Source: Pseudomonadota bacterium
GTDB lineage: Bacteria; Bdellovibrionota_C; UBA2361; OMII01
Direction: 5' to 3'
DNA: 11,048 bases
Assembly: GCA_027486155.1 (NCBI GenBank)
Contig: JAIXPR010000268.1
Span: forward strand, 1 to 11,048
Shown here: piece by piece, positions 1 to 6,015 of the stretch
How positions within the stretch are numbered: the stretch's first letter is position 1
Layout of the letters: every line of letters begins with the position of its first letter
Made by a program: the position numbers and the translations under genes
Notes under the pieces: generated by a model
The model's database searches: none
What the model saw: the letters and a program-made list of their open reading frames with translations, nothing else
Told to the model about the DNA's origin: nothing

Positions 1-451
1 CGGGCTTTGGAGAGTTGGTCGCTGTCGCACCCTTAATACCTGGCTCTGTATCAACGATGGTCAAGGTAACGGTCATCGGAAGCGAGATACCGATCGGATT
101 CTCATCGTACATCGAGAGCTGAACCTCCATGCCCTCCTTTACGTAGAATCGTCCGTCACCGATCATCTCCTCAGAGATCGTAACCTCTTCGTAGGTCTCA
201 CCGTTCATGAAGTGATACCCGTTGTTATCCGAATAGAGGAAGGTTCCTTTCTGTTGAAATACATCGGCGGTCTCGAGATCCTCTGTTGAGCTGAATCGCT
301 GCTCAGTCTGCGTGCCGTTCTGAAGGTTTCGCAACTTACATTGAACCATCGCGCGGAGGTTTCCAGGAGTGTGGTGATGGAAATCCATCACACTGTAGAG
401 CTGGCCCTTCAATACAAGGACGGTGCCCTTGCGCATATCTTTAGCTTTCAT
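1..451 (-). CDS. efp: Elongation factor P (5' part, cut by window edge)
   Basis: EF-P binds between the ribosomal P and E sites and helps peptide-bond formation on polyproline stretches. About 150 N-terminal residues are visible; the C-terminal OB domain runs off the window. Seen: the N-terminal KOW-like domain opens MKAKDMRKGTVL and continues to KLRNLQNGTQ. The second domain carries FMNGETYEEV (compare FMNNETFEQ in E. coli) and ends with the family stretch LTIVDTEPGIKGAT. Start is the ATG at 451, 18 bp after the gltX stop, preceded by a purine-rich AAAGAGAGAGAG ribosome site, so the gene is probably co-transcribed with gltX. Odd point: the loop tip reads TPGNLRAM, with Asn31 where E. coli has the beta-lysylated Lys34 in PGKGQAF. 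Neither EpmA-type lysylation nor EarP-type rhamnosylation can be expected. An efp paralogue such as YeiP is less likely because its loop differs. Confidence 0.95.
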   Translation of the reverse strand, partial: MKAKDMRKGTVLVLKGQLYSVMDFHHHTPGNLRAMVQCKLRNLQNGTQTEQRFSSTEDLETADVFQQKGTFLYSDNNGYHFMNGETYEEVTISEEMIGDGRFYVKEGMEVQLSMYDENPIGISLPMTVTLTIVDTEPGIKGATATNSPKP

Positions 452-469
452 ACGACTCTCTCTCTTTAA

Positions 470-1951
470 CTACTGAGGTAACAACTCGAGGCTTTCTCGG
501 ATGCGGGATAGTACCCTATCCTTCCCGAGAACTGCAAACGATTCAAAAAGTGGCGGAGTAATAGTCTTACCGGTCACCGCGATACGCAAGGCCACAAACG
601 CGGGGCCCGGCTTGAGCCCAACCTCGGTCGCAACTGCCCGTAACACCTGATCAATAGCCTCAGTTTTGAAATCAGGAAGCGCGTTGAGACGCTCCAAGGA
701 GAGCGTCAATATCTCACGCGCCTTAGCAGCATCGACCCCCTTCCCGAACATCGCGTCCATCTGCCGTTGGAGTGGACGGTCCATGAGGAAGTCAACCATA
801 GCGCCAACCTCAGTCAACAACTTCACCCGCTCCTGGACGTGCGGTGCGAGGGCCGCGAACTCATGCTCAGGGATACTCACCCCCTCCTTTTCAAGGAAGG
901 GCTTAGAGCGCTCAATAAATTCCTGCACGGGAAGCTTTCGGATGTAGAGTCCGTTCATCCACGCCAACTTGACCGGGTCGAAGACACCACTCGATTCGTT
1001 AATACCGTTCAGGGTGAACTTCTCAATCAGCTCCTCTCGCGTGAAGATCTCCTGATCGCTCCCCTCTCCTGGAGCCCATCCGATAAGGGTCACGAAGTTA
1101 AGAACGGCCTCAGCGAGATATCCCTCCTGTCGAAGGTCGCTCGACTTCGCCGCGTTGTGGCGCTTCGACAACTTCTTGCCATCAGGGCCGTTCACCACCG
1201 GAAGGTGCGCGAAGATAGGCGGCTCCCAACCGAGAGCTTCATACAACAAGAGATGAACTGGCGTGGATGAAAGCCACTCAATACCGCGCAACACGTGCGA
1301 GATCTTCATGTCGTGGTCATCGACGACCACAGCCAGGTGATAGGTTGGAAATCCATCACTCTTGAGGAGCACGGTGTCACGGTGTGGGATCGAATCCCAC
1401 TGCACCTTTCCACGGATAGCATCGTTAAAACTAACCGTTCGCTTCTGCGGGATCTTAAATCGAACGACGTGCGGCTTATCCGCCGGCACATTTCGAGTCC
1501 TGCAGTACCCCGAATACCCAGGGAGCTCTTTACGAGCCATCTGCTCGTTGCGCTCACGTTCAAGCATCTCAGGCGTGCAGTCACAACGATAGGCGCACCC
1601 CTTCTCAATGAGAAGCTCCGCGACCTCTTTGTATTTTGGAAGACGGAGGCTCTGCATGTAGGGGCCGTGCGGGCCACCCAACCCCGGAGCGCCCTCCCAA
1701 TCCTCACCATAGGTGCGAAGCTCATCCTTCGTTGGGCCCTCGTCCACCTGAATTCCGAACCACGCGAGCTCCTCAATCAAGAAGCGTATAGAGCCCGGGA
1801 CGAAACGCTCGCGGTCAGTATCCTCCACACGGAGCAAAAACTTTCCGCCATAGTGCTTAGCCAAAAGGTACGCGAAAAACGCCGTACGGAATCCTCCAAT
1901 ATGCTGGAAGCCGGTGGGCGATGGCGCAAAACGGGTTCGAACCTCTGTCAT
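470..1951 (-). CDS. gltX: Glutamyl-tRNA synthetase
   Basis: Cytosolic class Ic enzyme that attaches glutamate to tRNA-Glu with ATP. The 493-residue length is normal for the family. Seen: the HIGH-type motif HIGG at 17-20 within PSPTG..HIGG.RTA, then RVEDTDRER at 41-49. The zinc-ribbon ligands are C123, C125 and C150 with Y146, matching Cys98/Cys100/Tyr121/Cys125 of E. coli. The KLSKR active-site loop is at 260-264 and the helical anticodon-binding domain runs from about 325 to the end. Between EGP (71-73) and GPYMQS (96-101) lies an insert of about 16 residues (TKDELRTYGEDWEGAP) absent from the E. coli enzyme. Start is the ATG at 1951 with a weak AGAGAG site. The transcript leader contains a 6-bp hairpin. 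efp follows 18 bp downstream. Whether it also charges tRNA-Gln (non-discriminating form) cannot be told from the sequence alone. Confidence 0.97.
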   Translation of the reverse strand: MTEVRTRFAPSPTGFQHIGGFRTAFFAYLLAKHYGGKFLLRVEDTDRERFVPGSIRFLIEELAWFGIQVDEGPTKDELRTYGEDWEGAPGLGGPHGPYMQSLRLPKYKEVAELLIEKGCAYRCDCTPEMLERERNEQMARKELPGYSGYCRTRNVPADKPHVVRFKIPQKRTVSFNDAIRGKVQWDSIPHRDTVLLKSDGFPTYHLAVVVDDHDMKISHVLRGIEWLSSTPVHLLLYEALGWEPPIFAHLPVVNGPDGKKLSKRHNAAKSSDLRQEGYLAEAVLNFVTLIGWAPGEGSDQEIFTREELIEKFTLNGINESSGVFDPVKLAWMNGLYIRKLPVQEFIERSKPFLEKEGVSIPEHEFAALAPHVQERVKLLTEVGAMVDFLMDRPLQRQMDAMFGKGVDAAKAREILTLSLERLNALPDFKTEAIDQVLRAVATEVGLKPGPAFVALRIAVTGKTITPPLFESFAVLGKDRVLSRIRESLELLPQ

Positions 1952-1983
1952 GTGTATCTCTCTACTTCTTCAGGTAGTGGGCA

Positions 1984-2000
1984 GGGCTCGCTTTGAGCCC
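1984..2000 (-). other. Hairpin in the gltX leader
   Basis: GGGCTC and GAGCCC form a perfect 6-bp stem with a 5-nt loop, inside the predicted untranslated leader of gltX about 33 nt before the ATG. A second short dyad, GGGG-TAA-CCCC, lies at 2010-2020 near the predicted transcription start. There is no T-run, so it is not a terminator. It could affect mRNA stability or translation; no known aptamer is recognised. Confidence 0.4.
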
Positions 2001-2026
2001 GCTCTCGGTGGGGTAACCCCGCAGGA

Positions 2027-2056
2027 ACTATAGACTACGAGACCCCTCGTTGGCAA
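2027..2056 (-). promoter_or_regulatory. Sigma70-type promoter of gltX-efp
   Basis: Read on the minus strand, TTGCCA (2056-2051) and TATAGT (2032-2027) are separated by 18 bp; each hexamer matches the sigma70 consensus at 5 of 6 bases. Transcription would start near 2020, giving a leader of about 70 nt before the gltX ATG. The lipoprotein-ligA promoter in this window has the same layout (TTGCCA-18-TATACT), which supports both. Confidence 0.65.
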
Positions 2057-2134
2057 AACGAACGTCAGCATCCGATAGGGTAAGGTAACATGTCGGATTC
2101 AGTGGGGTCATCTCAGGGTTTTCCTATCGCGCTC

Positions 2135-2737
2135 CTACGCTCCAGCGATTGTTCGAAGCACCCACCGAATCCGCAGGACGCTCACCTTCGCTACCTCACG
2201 AAAAAGGAATAGAGGATTCAACGAACGTTGATGACGCGACGCGACACAGGCGAAGGGAAGCCCTTCCCCCCGTGAGATGAGCTCTGCTCTGCGTAGGTGA
2301 TAGTGGTCGCTCACAACTATCCAGGTGCGGGCGCCCTTGCGCTCTAATTCGCGAGCTCCCAGTACAAGGTTATCATGCGTGTTTCTTGCCTCGGACTCTT
2401 GGATTACCTGAGTAGGTGGCACTCCAAGCGCCTCAAGGAATCGAGCGCCTGCTTCAGCCTCTGAGATCTCACCAACCGATCGAGCCGCTCCACTCACCAC
2501 CACGGTAGACACAACCCCTTCGTGAAAAAGTTCGGCGGCGGTGGTCAGGCGCCCCCTAAAGATAGCCGAGGGCTCACCACGAATGACCCTCGAGCCCAAA
2601 ACTAACGCGGCGTCGGCGCGGCGAACCGGTTCGCAGGAATGGAGTACGACATCGACGGCGTTGATACACACCACCGCTCCCATGAGAACAGAAAGATATC
2701 CGAGCCAAATAGACGCTCGCTTAAACGAGATGTTCAC
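2135..2737 (-). CDS. SanA/YdcF-like DUF218 membrane protein
   Basis: 200 residues with one hydrophobic segment at about 10-32 that should anchor it in the inner membrane, followed by a DUF218 domain. Seen: ADAALVLGS at 41-49, two Arg after the first helix (R61, R63), VVSGAAR at 80-86, ESEARNTHDN at 114-123 and VSDHYHLRRA at 142-151. These are the polar blocks typical of the SanA/YdcF/ElyC group. Known: in E. coli SanA affects vancomycin exclusion and ElyC affects peptidoglycan assembly; the biochemical activity is unclear. The start is GTG at 2737 because no in-frame ATG lies between it and the upstream gene. It has no strong Shine-Dalgarno and begins 31 bp after the ndh stop, so it is probably the last gene of the ndh operon. 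Function beyond the family level is not claimed. Confidence 0.85.
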   Translation of the reverse strand: MNISFKRASIWLGYLSVLMGAVVCINAVDVVLHSCEPVRRADAALVLGSRVIRGEPSAIFRGRLTTAAELFHEGVVSTVVVSGAARSVGEISEAEAGARFLEALGVPPTQVIQESEARNTHDNLVLGARELERKGARTWIVVSDHYHLRRAELISRGEGLPFACVASRHQRSLNPLFLFREVAKVSVLRIRWVLRTIAGA

Positions 2738-2768
2738 CCCGTTAGTATGAGCTAAACGGGTCGGCGAC

Positions 2769-4082
2769 CTAAAGAGGCTTTCCCTCCGCAGCCGAATACC
2801 CAGTAATTATTCGAGCCGATCGATTTCGGGTCAGATAATTCCATCCCCACTGAATGACCACCAAGACTCGGTTCGTAAACTGGGTCAGATAAAAGATATG
2901 AACCCACAACCAGGTAACCCACGCAGCAAACCCAGAAAACTTCCATCTACGGGTTTGAACCACCGCGAAGGCGCGGCCAACGGTCGCCATGGCCCCCTTG
3001 TCATGAAAGACGAAGGGTTCAATCGGCGCTGATTCAGGGTGGATGCGAGCTTTGATAACCGAAGCGACGTACTCCCCCATCTGCATCGCCGCTGGAGCTA
3101 CACCAGGGACTAATCCCCCATGCTGCTCTCGGTGCGCGAGATCTCCAATCACGAATACCTCAGGATGATTCGGAACCGTAAGGTCTGGAGAGACTTGAAT
3201 TCGACCCGCTCGATCCAGCGGAGCTCCGGTCTGTTGCGCCAACACCTTGCCTAACGGCGATGCTTGTACGCCGGCGGCCCACACCACACACGAACTCTTG
3301 ATAACCTCTCGGTCGCCATCGCTTTCAACGATGACCTGCCCCTCATTCACCTCCTTAACCATGGTGCGTTCCCGCACCGTGACTCCGAGCCGGTGTAGGG
3401 CGTCGCGAGCTTTCTGAACCAGGTCTGGCTCATAGGTGCTGATGATACTGGGGCCCGCCTCAAGAAGAAGGATCTCGGCGTCGGCTGGGTTAATGTGCCG
3501 AAAGTTGTCCTTCAAGGTTTGGTGCGCGATCTCGCCGAAGGCTCCCGCCAGTTCAACGCCGGTCGGCCCACCCCCGATAACCACAAAACGCATCAGGTCT
3601 CGCTGCTTCCGCGGCTCCGTCTCCAACTCGGCTTGCTCAAAGATGGCCAAGACCTTACTGCGAATCTCCAGAGCGTCCTCAAGCGACTTTAAGCCGGGCG
3701 CGAAGGCCTCCCACTCAGGATGCCCGAAGTAGTTGTGACTGGCTCCCGCCGCTACAACAAGAAAATCGTAGCCAATTCGCTTTCCACTCTCGAGCGTTAT
3801 GGAGCGCTCCGCGACGTTAATATCGTTTACTAAGCCGAGCAGAACCTCCACATTTTCTTTTCCTCTGAACAGAGCCCGCAGAGGTACCGATATATTGGCT
3901 GGTGATAAACCTCCCGTCGCGACCTGATAGAGGAGTGGCTGAAAGAGATGGAAATTTCGGCGATCAACGATCGTGATCTGCGCGCCTGTGCGATGCAAGT
4001 GACGCGCTACCGCCAATCCACCGAAACCTCCACCAACGATGACCACATGAGGCTGGGGAGATAGATTCGAGAGGTCAGGCAT
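2769..4082 (-). CDS. ndh: Type II NADH:quinone dehydrogenase (NDH-2)
   Basis: Single-subunit, non-proton-pumping enzyme that oxidises NADH and reduces membrane quinone at the inner face of the cytoplasmic membrane. Residue numbers below are from the ATG at 4082. Seen: the FAD-binding Rossmann motif VVIVGGGFGG (13-22), LFQPLLYQVATGGL (46-59), the second Rossmann motif FVVIGGGPTGVELAG (166-180) for NADH, and the FAD-contacting VFVIGDLA (309-316). An aromatic, amphipathic C-terminal stretch (about 380-412) is the usual membrane-docking segment. The 437-residue length fits the family. The reading frame stays open upstream to a TTG at 4136, with in-frame ATGs at 4100 and 4091. I prefer 4082 because GGTGA, complementary to the 16S 3' end, lies just before it. 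This start also gives an 8-bp overlap with the preceding gene, suggesting coupled translation. Confidence 0.93.
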   Translation of the reverse strand: MPDLSNLSPQPHVVIVGGGFGGLAVARHLHRTGAQITIVDRRNFHLFQPLLYQVATGGLSPANISVPLRALFRGKENVEVLLGLVNDINVAERSITLESGKRIGYDFLVVAAGASHNYFGHPEWEAFAPGLKSLEDALEIRSKVLAIFEQAELETEPRKQRDLMRFVVIGGGPTGVELAGAFGEIAHQTLKDNFRHINPADAEILLLEAGPSIISTYEPDLVQKARDALHRLGVTVRERTMVKEVNEGQVIVESDGDREVIKSSCVVWAAGVQASPLGKVLAQQTGAPLDRAGRIQVSPDLTVPNHPEVFVIGDLAHREQHGGLVPGVAPAAMQMGEYVASVIKARIHPESAPIEPFVFHDKGAMATVGRAFAVVQTRRWKFSGFAAWVTWLWVHIFYLTQFTNRVLVVIQWGWNYLTRNRSARIITGYSAAEGKPL

Positions 4083-4344
4083 GCTCACCATAGGACCCAT
4101 TTCTAATTTCCCGCAGCTTAGCGAGTGCTCGCTCAAGGATGTGACAGGGAATACGCTTTACATCACTCCGTGGTCGGGGAAGAGCGGGCATCCTTTTCGT
4201 CGCGGGCTCATCACGACCAAATACCCACGATGGCGGATCGCTCGCGGGGAACGACTCAAGAGAGCTCTCAAACACGACCTCATCATCATCCCGAATACCA
4301 TGCTCATCAGGCTCGGTTAAGAGATCAGAACTACCGAAATTCAT
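4075..4344 (-). CDS. Small ESFPASDPP-motif protein
   Basis: 89 residues, soluble and acidic at the N-terminus (DEHGIRDDDE) and basic and helical at the C-terminus (ILERALAKLREIR, 69-81). Residues 26-40 contain ESSLESFPASDPPSW, a motif I recognise from many small uncharacterised bacterial proteins, mostly in proteobacteria. Its function is unknown to me and I assign none. The start is an ATG at 4344 with a very strong GGGAGGAGG site about 6 bp upstream, which makes translation likely. It overlaps the start of ndh by 8 bp (GAGCATGCCTGA), so it is the first gene of the ndh operon and may act as the translational entry point for ndh. Confidence 0.8.
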   Translation of the reverse strand: MNFGSSDLLTEPDEHGIRDDDEVVFESSLESFPASDPPSWVFGRDEPATKRMPALPRPRSDVKRIPCHILERALAKLREIRNGSYGEHA

Positions 4345-4409
4345 ACTGCCTCCTCCCTAGTCTCAGGGCCCGCGGCGATGCGGGAGTTTCACTTGAGATC
4401 AGCTTAGCA

Positions 4410-4421
4410 GTTCGGCCGAAC
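4410..4421. promoter_or_regulatory. 12-bp palindrome GTTCGGCCGAAC
   Basis: A perfect 12-bp palindrome in the divergent intergenic region. It is 65 bp upstream of the 89-aa gene and 154 bp upstream of the membrane-protein gene. It could be an operator for a dimeric repressor. No regulator is encoded nearby that would identify it. Confidence 0.3.
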
Positions 4422-4443
4422 GCCTCGCCTAAGGGGCGTCACT

Positions 4444-4474
4444 ACTATCTTCGTGTTTGGACAACATGTTTCAA
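4444..4474 (-). promoter_or_regulatory. Possible promoter of the ndh operon
   Basis: On the minus strand TTGAAA (4474-4469) and GATAGT (4449-4444) are 19 bp apart, a weaker match than the other two promoters in the window. Its -35 box overlaps an imperfect dyad, GTTTG at 4455-4459 with CAAAC at 4472-4476. If used, it gives a leader of roughly 95 nt containing the 12-bp palindrome. Confidence 0.35.
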
Positions 4475-4480
4475 ACGAGC

Positions 4481-4506
4481 CGAAGCGCACCTGCTGGTGC
4501 GCTTCG
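4481..4506. repeat. Perfect 11-bp inverted repeat, 4-nt loop
   Basis: CGAAGCGCACC, TGCT, GGTGCGCTTCG: a perfect 11-bp stem between two divergent genes, 69 bp before the plus-strand ATG and 137 bp before the minus-strand ATG. No T-run follows on either strand, so it is not a classical terminator. It may be a regulatory hairpin in the leader of the plus-strand gene, or an operator. Confidence 0.7.
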
Positions 4507-4575
4507 TCATGCGAGTACGGTTTCATTGCGCCTTACAAGAGAGAGAGAGAGAACCACCTTTATGGAGCATGGGAC

Positions 4576-5184
4576 ATGGCGGCTGTCGATTTCATCGTTA
4601 CCCAAGTAGTGCTCGTCCTCGGCTTTTACATGGTCATCGTCGGATGGGTTGGTATGCTCACAGGTACCGCGTTCGTGCACCTGCCCCCGTTTGGTCCGCA
4701 GCGACCGACGGCATACCTCCTCATCGCCTATGTTATCTTTCTGCATCCCCTCGAAGCGGCCCTCGGCATGAGGGTGGCTCACCTCCTTTTCGTCGTTGTG
4801 GCGATCGCGGTCATCTACGAGATAATCCGCCCGATCGTTACCGCGTCAGTGAAGATCTCTGGAGCGAGTCCGGAAACGGTCGACGCGGATCTGCGTCACG
4901 CTTTTCAGACACTCGGCCTTCGGTACGCCGGACACTTTCCACGCTACAAACTCAAAGACCCGTGGGCGCGAGTACGAGTGAAATATTGGAAACGGCTCGG
5001 CGAGGCGCAACTCACTATCTATCCAAGCTCTCAGCGCGATGTCCTTACCCGAATAGAGGATCTTATCGATAAAGACTTCAGTGGTGAGGAGCAACCACGA
5101 GCGAGCCGAGCGTTTGTGGTTAATCTCATCGAGGGGGCGCTTCTGATCGGGGTCGCGGCGTGGAATATTGGGGCGAATCTGTAA
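4576..5184 (+). CDS. Unrecognised four-helix membrane protein
   Basis: I do not recognise this 202-residue protein. Seen: hydrophobic segments at about 5-28 (VDFIVTQVVLVLGFYMVIVG), 44-62, 66-88 and 180-199. A polar domain of about 90 residues lies between the third and fourth helices. It includes TVDADLRHAFQTLG, then basic and aromatic KLKDPWARVRVKYWKR, then TRIEDLIDKDF; the alternating pattern suggests a small alpha/beta fold. It is the only plus-strand gene in the window and is divergent from the ndh operon. The frame is open back to 4453, but I choose the ATG at 4576. GGAG lies 8 bp before it, the upstream part contains the 11-bp hairpin and a GA-repeat, and hydrophobic sequence starts immediately after it. 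A hairpin 9 bp after the stop may end the transcript. No function is proposed. Confidence 0.8.
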   Translation: MAAVDFIVTQVVLVLGFYMVIVGWVGMLTGTAFVHLPPFGPQRPTAYLLIAYVIFLHPLEAALGMRVAHLLFVVVAIAVIYEIIRPIVTASVKISGASPETVDADLRHAFQTLGLRYAGHFPRYKLKDPWARVRVKYWKRLGEAQLTIYPSSQRDVLTRIEDLIDKDFSGEEQPRASRAFVVNLIEGALLIGVAAWNIGANL

Positions 5185-5193
5185 TCCGGTTCA

Positions 5194-5214
5194 TCCGGTA
5201 CCGAATGTACCGGA
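5194..5214 (+). terminator. Hairpin after the membrane-protein gene
   Basis: TCCGGTAC, CGAAT, GTACCGGA: a perfect 8-bp stem with a 5-nt loop, 9 bp after the stop codon. No T-run follows, so it is either a weak terminator or a 3'-end stabiliser. Confidence 0.5.
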
Positions 5215-5248
5215 CCGCCAGAGCGACGCTGCAATAAAGCGACCCAAG

Positions 5249-5266
5249 GAGAGCACATGCGCTCTC
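5249..5266. terminator. Short hairpin between convergent genes
   Basis: GAGAGC, ACATGC, GCTCTC: a 6-bp stem in the 117-bp gap between two converging genes. It lacks a clear T-run on either strand. It could serve as a termination or pausing hairpin for either gene; the evidence is only the stem and the location. Confidence 0.3.
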
Positions 5267-5301
5267 ATCAGGCCGCCGAATCCATGCATACCGCGATCTA
5301 A

Positions 5302-5610
5302 CTACACCGTGCGCCGCCGAGTACTAATCGTATGCCCGGCTGTCATGATCGCGCGCCGAGTCTTCACGGGGTCCATGCCGAAATGTTTGCAGATCGAGTG
5401 GAAGGAAAGGACGTATTCGTCATCTTCGTTGAACATATAGTCCAACGCTTTAACCTTGAATCGCTCACTGCCATTAAAATCCTCAATCGTCCGCAGGATC
5501 ATGGCGCGCATGAGCTCGCTCACCGATTCGCCCTCCCAATTAGCGGAGAGCTCAACGTCGATCTGCAGGGCTGGAATTCTAGTGGATGAAGAATTGAAGG
5601 AATCAAACAT
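5302..5610 (-). CDS. Small SFxxxC..GxDPxxxR protein, function unknown
   Basis: 102 residues, soluble, no signal peptide. Seen: the C-terminal half reads ALDYMFNEDDEYVLSF (55-70) and then HSICKHFGMDPVKTRRAI (71-88). This resembles small uncharacterised proteins, mainly delta-type proteobacterial in my recollection, with the pattern A..WI...D....FSF..VC..LGLDP..IR..I. The spacing of C74, G78, D80, P81 and R85/R86 is kept. The segment looks helical, perhaps DNA-binding (helix-turn-helix-like); that is inference. The start is the ATG at 5610, with GAGAGG 7 bp upstream; the frame extends to a TTG at 5625 but that lacks a ribosome site. It is alone on its strand, converges with the membrane-protein gene, and its upstream region has a TGTGA-N5-TCACA dyad. 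Confidence 0.75.
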   Translation of the reverse strand: MFDSFNSSSTRIPALQIDVELSANWEGESVSELMRAMILRTIEDFNGSERFKVKALDYMFNEDDEYVLSFHSICKHFGMDPVKTRRAIMTAGHTISTRRRTV

Positions 5611-5681
5611 GGAACAACCTCTCAAAAACCTAGACCCTACACAGCGGCCTATAGAGAGGTTATGGAGAGAGGCGGGAGCGA

Positions 5682-5696
5682 TGTGACACGATCACA
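5682..5696. promoter_or_regulatory. CRP-like dyad TGTGA-N5-TCACA
   Basis: TGTGA, CACGA, TCACA lies 72 bp upstream of the small gene's ATG. CRP sites have the same half-sites but a 6-bp spacer, so this one is a base short. It may be a site for a CRP/FNR-family relative or chance. Confidence 0.25.
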
Positions 5697-5903
5697 CCCT
5701 CGTATCCCCGTTTTCGTGGAGGTTGCTTCAGATTTTTTTGGCGATTTTCAGACCAACTCTAACGGTCTGTGTTCATGTTAGATTTTAATTGCTTGTTCGC
5801 CGGGAGTGGCGCGCGGTCGAGTGCGAGAGTGGACGAACGTGATACGGGCTAGGGAATTTTCTTAGAGGCACCACGGTATTTTTTTACGCAAAGAGCGCCT
5901 GTA

Positions 5904-5990
5904 TTCCGGAGGGCCCCTGTCCCCAGGGGCCGGGACTCGCCATCACACATCCGTGCATCACCGGCCCGTAGGGATACGGGCCCTCCGGAA
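5904..5990. repeat. REP doublet (REPIN/BIME-like element)
   Basis: Two inverted copies of one element. Each begins TTCC-GGAG and then a hairpin whose foot directly abuts GGAG. Left copy (plus strand): stem GGCCCCTG/CAGGGGCC, loop TCCC, 5912-5931. Right copy (minus strand): stem GGCCCGTA/TACGGGCC, loop TCCC, 5982-5963. The outermost 13 bp, TTCCGGAGGGCCC, are identical in both arms. Where the stems differ, both partners change (C-G to G-C and G-C to A-T), so pairing is kept. A GGAG or GTAG tetranucleotide at the foot of a hairpin, in inverted pairs about 90 bp long between genes, is how REP/REPIN elements moved by RAYT (TnpA-REP) transposases are described. No RAYT gene is in the window, and a second copy is not seen here, so the assignment rests on structure. 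It may also act as the 3' end of the ligA transcript. Confidence 0.65.
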
Positions 5991-6015
5991 CCATACCGAT
6001 ATAGATCCCGCTCCC

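Larger units (their letters stand above)
5626..6015. other. Non-coding gap of 390 bp upstream of the small gene
   Basis: No convincing gene. It holds, in order: the leader of the small minus-strand gene, a TGTGA dyad (5682-5696), a 6-bp dyad CAGACC/GGTCTG (5749-5769), two runs of seven T (in 5732-5739 and near 5879-5885) and the REP-like doublet (5904-5990). A 36-codon frame at 5884-5994 is treated as a by-product of the doublet. About 110 bp at 5770-5880 show nothing I can name. Confidence 0.6.

Noticed and set aside
1295..1996. 233-codon plus-strand open frame opposite gltX
   Set aside because: It lies wholly or mostly antisense to a full-length GluRS with all motifs, reads as low-information Arg/Leu/Ser-rich sequence and has no family features.
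1952..2134. Possible tRNA gene upstream of gltX
   Set aside because: Short stems are present, but no cloverleaf, TTC loop or anticodon arm could be assembled.
4083..4136. Longer ndh start at the TTG at 4136
   Set aside because: It would overlap the preceding gene by 62 bp, lacks a good ribosome site, and adds residues not needed before the FAD-binding motif.
4453..4575. N-terminal extension of the membrane protein to the ATG at 4453
   Set aside because: The extra 41 residues are Cys/Arg/Glu-rich and translate the 11-bp hairpin and GA repeat; the ATG at 4576 has a GGAG site and begins the first membrane helix.
4125..5072. 315-codon plus-strand open frame across the intergenic region
   Set aside because: It overlaps the ESFPASDPP gene on the other strand and the membrane-protein gene in another frame. 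Its product is Arg/Ser/Pro/His-rich, as expected for an out-of-frame shadow.
5749..5769. CAGACC/GGTCTG dyad near T-runs as a terminator
   Set aside because: The stem is only 6 bp with a 9-nt loop, and no T-run follows directly on either strand.
5904..5990. Doublet as a simple rho-independent terminator of ligA
   Set aside because: In the ligA direction the stem is followed by an A-rich rather than T-rich tract, and the two-arm GGAG-hairpin structure is more elaborate than a terminator needs.
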